Source: CAZZIZ01 sp964654535
GTDB taxonomy: Bacteria > Bacteroidota > Bacteroidia > Chitinophagales > UBA2359
Assembly: GCA_964654535.1 (NCBI GenBank)
Contig: CAZZIZ010000047.1
Span: 1 to 19,565 of the forward strand
Length of the DNA stretch: 19,565 nt
Reading direction: 5' to 3'
Shown here: positions 14,126 through 19,565 of the stretch, one piece after another
How the letters are laid out: every line of letters starts with the position of its first letter
Position numbering within the stretch: position 1 is the stretch's first letter
Notes under the pieces: model-generated
Database searches by the model: none
The model's input: the letters and a program-made list of their open reading frames with translations, nothing else
Told to the model about the DNA's origin: nothing
Position numbers and translations under genes: made by a program

Positions 14126-17100
14126 CTACTCCTCTGCCGGAGGCGGAGGTGGTGGAGGCGTTTCTGTTTTCTCTTCAACTACTGGTGGTGCCATTGTAGC
14201 TACTCCACCTACTAGTGTATCTCCTCCAACAACCGTTTCAGTTACTGCAGGCTCTTCTGTAAACCTTGCTTCACGCGCAGCTTGCTTCGCATCGTACTCT
14301 TCTTGAGAACCCACGATTATTTCGCGGTATTCTTTCAGACCTGTACCTGCAGGTATCTGGTGTCCAACGATAACGTTCTCTTTCAAACCTTCTAAGAAAT
14401 CTCGCTTCGCACCAATAGATGCTGAGCTCAATACTTTGGTAGTTTCCTGGAACGACGCAGCTGAAATCCAACTTGCAGTTCCCAAAGATGAACGGGTAAT
14501 CCCTTGAAGTAATGACTTCGACGTAGCTGGTATCGCATCGCGGTACTCAATTGGCGTCTTATCGTTTCGTTTTAAGTAAGAATTCTCTTCACGTAATTGG
14601 CGGAAGCTTACTAGTTGTCCAGCTTTCAGTTTTTCTGATTCGCCAGCATCGGTAATGAACTTCTTATCAATAATGTCATCGTTCTCTTGAATGAACGCAA
14701 ACTTGTCAACTGCATTATTCTCTAAGAACTTAGTATCGCCTTGATCGAGGATAATTACTTTTCTCATCATCTGACGTACGATAACTTCAATGTGTTTGTC
14801 ATTGATACGTACCCCTTGTAAACGATAAACTTCCTGTACCTCGTTAACGATGTATTCTTGAACCGCGAATGGTCCTTTGATCGCTAAGATATCAGAAGGA
14901 GTAATGGCTCCATCAGAAAGTGGTGTGCCTGCTCTCACGAAATCGCTATCCTGAATAAGGATGTGCTTCGATAAAGGCACTAGATACTTTTTAACCTGTC
15001 CATCTTTAGATGTAACAATGATCTCACGGTTACCCCTCTTGATTTTTCCAAATTTCGCGATCCCGTCAATCTCCGAAACCTTGGCTGGGTTAGATGGATT
15101 ACGCGCCTCAAACAATTCGGTAACACGCGGAAGTCCCCCGGTGATATCACGAACCTTAGAAGTAACCCTCGGTATCTTAACGATACTCATTCCCTTAGCA
15201 GTTTTCTGCTTGTCCTCTACTACAATGTGTGATCCCACTGGGATGTTGTAGGTTCTAAGAACTTCTGCGTTTTTGCCAGTTCCCTTGGTTACTTGAATCT
15301 CAGGAATCTTGGTTTTGTCTTTCGTTTCGATTAATACTTTCTCACGGTGACCTGTTTGCTCATCCGCTTCTTCACGATACGTAACGCCCTCAATAATATT
15401 TACAAAGTTGAAGTTTCCTTCTTCCTCACAAATAATTACCGCGTTATATGGATCCCAGCTACAAATCGGATCTCCTTTCTTAATAGTCGCTCCGTCTTTC
15501 ACATACAAAGTAGACCCGTAAGGAATGTGGTTGGTAATCAAAACACGTTTTGATTCGGGATCCATAATTCTCAATTCACCTGTACGTCCCAAGACGGTCT
15601 CTACATTCTTCCCTTCTTCGTCTTTGTGCTTAACAGTTTTAATCTCGTCAAACTCAAGTAGACCGTCGAACTTAGCAGCCAAACTTGATTCATTCGCAAT
15701 GTTCGAGGCCACACCACCAACGTGGAATGTACGTAAGGTTAACTGCGTACCCGGCTCACCAATTGACTGCGCTGCAACGATACCAACGGCATCTCCCATT
15801 TGCGCAGAACTATTAGTTGCCAGGTGCCGTCCGTAACATTTTACGCAAACACCTCTTCTCGCTTCGCAAGTAAGTACCGAACGAATTTCAACTTCTTCGA
15901 TTCCTGTTTCTTGCTCAATGAACATTGCAACGTCATCGCTGATTTCCTCACCTGCTTTAACGATGATTGAATCATCAGCTGGGTTATAAATATCATGTAA
16001 TGATACACGGCCACGGATACGTTCATTCAAGGCTTCTACAATATCTTCGTTGTCTTTTAGTGCTGACGTTCCGATTCCTCTTAATGTTCCACAATCTTCC
16101 ATTGTAATAACCACGTCTTGCGCAACATCCACCAAACGGCGAGTTAAGTAACCCGCATCGGCAGTTTTCAATGCCGTATCGGCCAAACCTTTACGCGCTC
16201 CGTGAGTAGATATAAAGTACTCGAGTACCGAAAGTCCTTCCTTAAAGTTTGAAAGAATTGGGTTCTCTATAATCTCAGGTCCTTTACTACCAGATTTTCT
16301 CGGCTTTGCCATCAATCCACGTATTCCTCCTAACTGACGAATTTGCTCTTTCGAACCCCTCGCTCCGGAGTGATACATCATATAGATACTATTGAAACCA
16401 TCTTTGTCGGTTTCTAGTTTAGTCATTAGGTTCTCGGTAATCTTAGAATTTGCACGTGTCCAGATATCAATTACCTGATTGTAACGCTCGTTGTTAGTGA
16501 TAAGCCCCATTTCATAGTTGCTCAACACCTCGTCAACTTCAGTTTGCGCAGACTTCAATAAATCATTTTTCTCTTTTGGAGACAATAAGTCTTTTAATGA
16601 GAATGACAAACCACCTTTGAATGCCCACTTAAATCCTAGTTCTTTGATTTCATCTAGGAAAGCTGCTGTCGTTGGAATATCCGTGATACGGATAACTTTA
16701 GAGATGATCTTCTTTAAGTTTCCTTTTGACAGTAACTCATCAACATAACCAACTTTCTCTGGTACAACTTCGTTGAACATAACGCGACCTACGGTTGTGT
16801 CTGTCAACTCTGACTTTAATGTTCCGTCTTTCTGACGAATCAGTGTTTTCACTTTTATATAAGTGTGCAGTTCTACTTTGCCCTCGTTGAAAGCAATGAT
16901 AACTTCTTCTGCTCCGAAGAATGTCATTCCTTCACCTTTAGAACCTTTCTTACCTTTTGTGATATAGTAGAGTCCCAAAATCATATCCTGTGACGGAAGT
17001 GCAATTGGTGTACCGTTTTGAGGATTCAAAATGTTGTGACTTGAAAGCATCAAAAGTTGTGCTTCCAAAATAGCTTCGTTACCCAGCGGTACGTGAACCG

Positions 17101-18541
17101 CCATCTGATCACCATCGAAATCGGCGTTGAAGGCTGAACATACAAGAGGGTGTAACTGAATCGCCTTTCCTTCAATCAACTTCGGTTGGAAAGACTGAAT
17201 AGATAAACGGTGAAGCGTTGGAGCCCGATTCAACATGATCGGGTGTCCTTTCAATATGTTTTCAAGAATATCCCAGATGACTGGTTCTTTTCTATCAACT
17301 AATTTCTTGGCAGACTTAACCGTCTTAACGATACCACGCTCAATCAACTTTCTAATAACGAAAGGTTTGAACAACTCTGCAGCCATTCCTTTTGGAATAC
17401 CACACTCGTGCATCTTTAGGGTTGGGCCTACTACAATTACTGAACGACCAGAGTAGTCAACACGCTTTCCCAAAAGGTTCTGACGGAAACGTCCTTGCTT
17501 ACCCTTAAGTACATCACTCAAAGATTTCAATGAACGCCCACCTTCTGCTTTTACAGCGTTTGACTTTCTAGAGTTATCGAACAAAGAGTCAACCGACTCT
17601 TGTAGCATTCTTTTCTCGTTACGTAAGATTACCTCAGGAGCTTTAATCTCGATCAATCGCTTCAGACGATTGTTGCGGATTATCACACGACGATATAAAT
17701 CGTTCAAATCAGAACTTGCGAAACGACCACCATCCAGTGGTACTAATGGACGAAGCTCTGGCGGTATTACTGGTAAGTACTCAATAACCATCCACTCAGG
17801 ACGGTTCTCACGACGTGTGTTACCATCACGGAATGCTTCTACAACACTCAAACGCTTAAGTGCTTCCGCTTTACGTTGTTGAGATGTTTCCGTAGCTGCT
17901 TGGTGGCGCAGTTTGAAACTGTCACCATCTAAATCCATTCTCGATAATAAATCACGAAGAGCAGGCGCACCCATTTTCGCGATAAACTTGTTAGGGTCAG
18001 TGTCTTCTAGGGCTTGATTGCCTTGAGGAAGCTGATCTAACAATTCGAAGTACTCTTCCTCTGTTACTAAATCAAGTTTAGCGATTCCTTTCTCCTCAAG
18101 CACTCCAGGTTGGATTACTACGAAACGCTCGTAGTAGATTATCGTTTCTAATTTCTTAGATGAGAATCCTAGTAGATATCCAATTTTGTTCGGAAGTGAT
18201 TTGAAGTACCAGATGTGAATTACTGGTACGACTAATTTAATGTGACCCATTCTTTCACGACGAACTTTCTTTTCAGTTACTTCGACGCCACAACGATCAC
18301 AAACAATTCCTTTATAACGAATACGCTTATACTTCCCGCAGTAACATTCGTAATCTTTAACCGGTCCAAATATTCGCTCACAGAACAAACCATCTCTTTC
18401 AGGTTTATAGGTTCTGTAGTTGATTGTTTCCGGCTTCAAGACTTCTCCGTGCGATCTTTCCAGAATAGTATCTGGTGAAGACAGACAGATGGTTACTGTG
18501 CTGAAGTTGCTGGTAATCTTTGGTTCTTTCTTAAAAGGCAT
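14126..18541 (-). CDS. rpoC: DNA-directed RNA polymerase beta' subunit
   Basis: This 1471-residue catalytic subunit of RNA polymerase carries all key sites. The N-terminal zinc ribbon has C66, C68, C81 and C84 (CYCGK...CDRCGVEV). The active-site magnesium motif NADFDGDQMAVH lies near residue 475. The second zinc site CEARRGVCVKC lies near 890-907, and the trigger-loop region GEPGTQLTLRTFHVGG follows. The C-terminus is a short acidic and proline-rich tail (about TETPPPPPPPAEE), common in this phylum and probably disordered. The ATG at 18541 is preceded by a perfect Shine-Dalgarno site, which is unusual here. It starts 46 bp after the rpoB stop and is co-transcribed with it, ending at the terminator at 14061-14093. 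Confidence 0.98.
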   Translation of the reverse strand: MPFKKEPKITSNFSTVTICLSSPDTILERSHGEVLKPETINYRTYKPERDGLFCERIFGPVKDYECYCGKYKRIRYKGIVCDRCGVEVTEKKVRRERMGHIKLVVPVIHIWYFKSLPNKIGYLLGFSSKKLETIIYYERFVVIQPGVLEEKGIAKLDLVTEEEYFELLDQLPQGNQALEDTDPNKFIAKMGAPALRDLLSRMDLDGDSFKLRHQAATETSQQRKAEALKRLSVVEAFRDGNTRRENRPEWMVIEYLPVIPPELRPLVPLDGGRFASSDLNDLYRRVIIRNNRLKRLIEIKAPEVILRNEKRMLQESVDSLFDNSRKSNAVKAEGGRSLKSLSDVLKGKQGRFRQNLLGKRVDYSGRSVIVVGPTLKMHECGIPKGMAAELFKPFVIRKLIERGIVKTVKSAKKLVDRKEPVIWDILENILKGHPIMLNRAPTLHRLSIQSFQPKLIEGKAIQLHPLVCSAFNADFDGDQMAVHVPLGNEAILEAQLLMLSSHNILNPQNGTPIALPSQDMILGLYYITKGKKGSKGEGMTFFGAEEVIIAFNEGKVELHTYIKVKTLIRQKDGTLKSELTDTTVGRVMFNEVVPEKVGYVDELLSKGNLKKIISKVIRITDIPTTAAFLDEIKELGFKWAFKGGLSFSLKDLLSPKEKNDLLKSAQTEVDEVLSNYEMGLITNNERYNQVIDIWTRANSKITENLMTKLETDKDGFNSIYMMYHSGARGSKEQIRQLGGIRGLMAKPRKSGSKGPEIIENPILSNFKEGLSVLEYFISTHGARKGLADTALKTADAGYLTRRLVDVAQDVVITMEDCGTLRGIGTSALKDNEDIVEALNERIRGRVSLHDIYNPADDSIIVKAGEEISDDVAMFIEQETGIEEVEIRSVLTCEARRGVCVKCYGRHLATNSSAQMGDAVGIVAAQSIGEPGTQLTLRTFHVGGVASNIANESSLAAKFDGLLEFDEIKTVKHKDEEGKNVETVLGRTGELRIMDPESKRVLITNHIPYGSTLYVKDGATIKKGDPICSWDPYNAVIICEEEGNFNFVNIIEGVTYREEADEQTGHREKVLIETKDKTKIPEIQVTKGTGKNAEVLRTYNIPVGSHIVVEDKQKTAKGMSIVKIPRVTSKVRDITGGLPRVTELFEARNPSNPAKVSEIDGIAKFGKIKRGNREIIVTSKDGQVKKYLVPLSKHILIQDSDFVRAGTPLSDGAITPSDILAIKGPFAVQEYIVNEVQEVYRLQGVRINDKHIEVIVRQMMRKVIILDQGDTKFLENNAVDKFAFIQENDDIIDKKFITDAGESEKLKAGQLVSFRQLREENSYLKRNDKTPIEYRDAIPATSKSLLQGITRSSLGTASWISAASFQETTKVLSSASIGAKRDFLEGLKENVIVGHQIPAGTGLKEYREIIVGSQEEYDAKQAAREARFTEEPAVTETVVGGDTLVGGVATMAPPVVEEKTETPPPPPPPAEE

Positions 18542-18550
18542 AGTGTTATT

Positions 18551-18558
18551 CCTCCTTT
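18551..18558 (-). promoter_or_regulatory. Perfect Shine-Dalgarno site of rpoC
   Basis: Read on the minus strand the leader is AAAGGAGG, then nine bases (AATAACACT), then ATG. Eight contiguous bases are complementary to the 16S rRNA 3' tail. No other gene in the window has a comparable site; sdhA, sdhB, gmhB, the BatA-like gene and the small peptide gene lack one. It fixes the rpoC start at 18541. Confidence 0.85.
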
Positions 18559-18565
18559 ATTAAGT

Positions 18566-18581
18566 GTGGCCCTAGGGCCAC
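18566..18581. promoter_or_regulatory. Perfect 16-bp palindrome in the rpoB-rpoC gap
   Basis: GTGGCCCTAGGGCCAC is self-complementary and lies between the rpoB stop (18588-18590) and the rpoC Shine-Dalgarno site. As RNA it would form a GC-rich six-base-pair stem with a CUAG loop seven bases before AAAGGAGG. It lacks a U run, so it is not a terminator. A role in mRNA processing or in tuning rpoC translation is possible. Confidence 0.5.
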
Positions 18582-18587
18582 GGTTAT

Positions 18588-19565
18588 TTATTCAAAAATG
18601 ACGTCCAATGCTAAACCACGAAGCTCGTGGATCAATACATTGAAAGACTCTGGGATATTTGGCGTAGGCAGATTATCACCTTTTACAATCGCTTCATAAG
18701 TCTTAGCACGACCAACAATGTCGTCCGACTTAAGCGTTAGTAACTCACGCAAAATATTCGATGCACCAAATGCTTCAAGTGCCCACACTTCCATCTCACC
18801 AAAACGCTGACCTCCAAACTGAGCTTTACCGCCCAATGGTTGTTGCGTAATTAATGAGTATGGTCCGATAGAACGCGCGTGCATCTTATCGTCAATCATG
18901 TGTGCCAGCTTCAACATGTAAATGATACCAACCGTTGCTGGTTGGTGGAATCTTTCACCTGTTTCACCGTCGTATAAATAGGTCAAGCCAAGAGACGGTA
19001 AACCGGCTTCTTGAATTTTACCTTCTATTTCATCTATGGATGCTCCATCAAAAATTGGCGTTGCATATTTCTCGCCTAGTTTCAATCCAGCCCAACCTAA
19101 AACGGTTTCGTAGATCTGGCCAATATTCATACGAGAAGGTACACCTAGTGGATTCAAAACAATATCAACTGCTGTTCCATCCTCTAAGAATGGCATGTCT
19201 TCTTGACGAACAATTTTCGCAACGATTCCTTTGTTTCCGTGACGGCCCGCGAGCTTATCTCCCACTTTCAGCTTACGTTTTTTAGCAACATAAACTTTAG
19301 CAAGTTTCAATACACCGGCTGGCAACTCATCACCAATACTGATATTGAAACTCTCACGTTTGAAACGTCCAACGGATTCGTTTACTTTAATCGAGTGATT
19401 GTGCAACATTCTTCTGATCAGCACATTGCGATCTTCATCTTTTGTCCAGTCATTTGGCTTAACAAAAATGAAATCGATGTCCTGTAGAATCTTACCAGAA
19501 AACTTAACTCCCTTCGGAATTAATTCTTCGTTATACAAGCTGAAAATCCCAGGAGACTTTTTGTC
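18588..19565 (-). CDS. rpoB: DNA-directed RNA polymerase beta subunit, 3' part
   Basis: This is the C-terminal 325 residues of RpoB; the frame stays open to the window edge (DKKSPGIFSLYNEE...), so the gene continues beyond base 19565 and no start is inside. Diagnostic blocks are VGDKLAGRHGNKG, NPLGVPSRMNIGQIYE, YLYDGETGERF, MKLAHMIDDKMHARSIGPYS-like sequence and the clamp-binding C-terminus GGKAQFGGQRFGEMEVWALE. The ending LRGLALDVIFE is typical of the family in Bacteroidota. It is followed 46 bp later by rpoC in the standard order. Confidence 0.97.
   Translation of the reverse strand, partial: DKKSPGIFSLYNEELIPKGVKFSGKILQDIDFIFVKPNDWTKDEDRNVLIRRMLHNHSIKVNESVGRFKRESFNISIGDELPAGVLKLAKVYVAKKRKLKVGDKLAGRHGNKGIVAKIVRQEDMPFLEDGTAVDIVLNPLGVPSRMNIGQIYETVLGWAGLKLGEKYATPIFDGASIDEIEGKIQEAGLPSLGLTYLYDGETGERFHQPATVGIIYMLKLAHMIDDKMHARSIGPYSLITQQPLGGKAQFGGQRFGEMEVWALEAFGASNILRELLTLKSDDIVGRAKTYEAIVKGDNLPTPNIPESFNVLIHELRGLALDVIFE

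Noticed and set aside
14961..15836. Plus-strand ORFs of 70-100 residues opposite rpoC
   Set aside because: They are antisense shadows of a highly conserved gene; no promoter, start context or recognisable domain supports them.

Overview
The window comes from a chromosome of the Bacteroidota, most likely the Flavobacteriales (Cryomorphaceae/Schleiferiaceae-like). The evidence is a CHU_C-type (type IX secretion) surface protein, a BatA/VWA membrane protein, a DUF3467 gene downstream of rpoC, a three-gene succinate dehydrogenase with a single diheme cytochrome b subunit, TAnnTTTG-type -7 promoter boxes, and a general lack of Shine-Dalgarno sites. The species cannot be named from sequence alone.

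Layout: all large genes lie on the minus strand, so the transcriptional order runs from right to left. At the right edge is the 3' part of rpoB, then rpoC, then a bidirectional terminator. Next is a roughly 1-kb stretch without large genes (13135-14125). It holds a 44-codon plus-strand gene for a His-rich membrane peptide with its own promoter, a degenerate repeat, a GTCATTCCGAG-type element with 13-bp terminal inverted repeats, and a 195-bp structured repeat. DUF3467 follows, then a BatA-like VWA protein, a dihydroorotase-like protein lacking its metal ligands, a family 2 glycosyltransferase with two C-terminal membrane helices, gmhA and gmhB. After a 163-bp gap with a likely promoter come sdhC-sdhA-sdhB, a 917-residue CHU_C surface protein and ribE. 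The left edge is a second copy of the structured repeat, in the opposite orientation.

How the genes fit together: rpoB/rpoC are transcription machinery. sdhCAB encodes the respiratory complex II. gmhA/gmhB and the polyprenyl-phosphate-type glycosyltransferase point to heptose and cell-surface glycan work. The BatA-like and CHU_C proteins act in the envelope and at the cell surface. ribE makes riboflavin, the precursor of the FAD used by SdhA, but it is translationally coupled (TAATG) to the surface-protein gene.

Most of the window is ordinary housekeeping sequence. The parts most worth a second look are the structured repeat pair, whose stems differ in sequence but keep pairing; the small His-tailed membrane peptide; the catalytically stripped dihydroorotase homologue; and the perfect Shine-Dalgarno and palindrome ahead of rpoC, which are unusual for this phylum.
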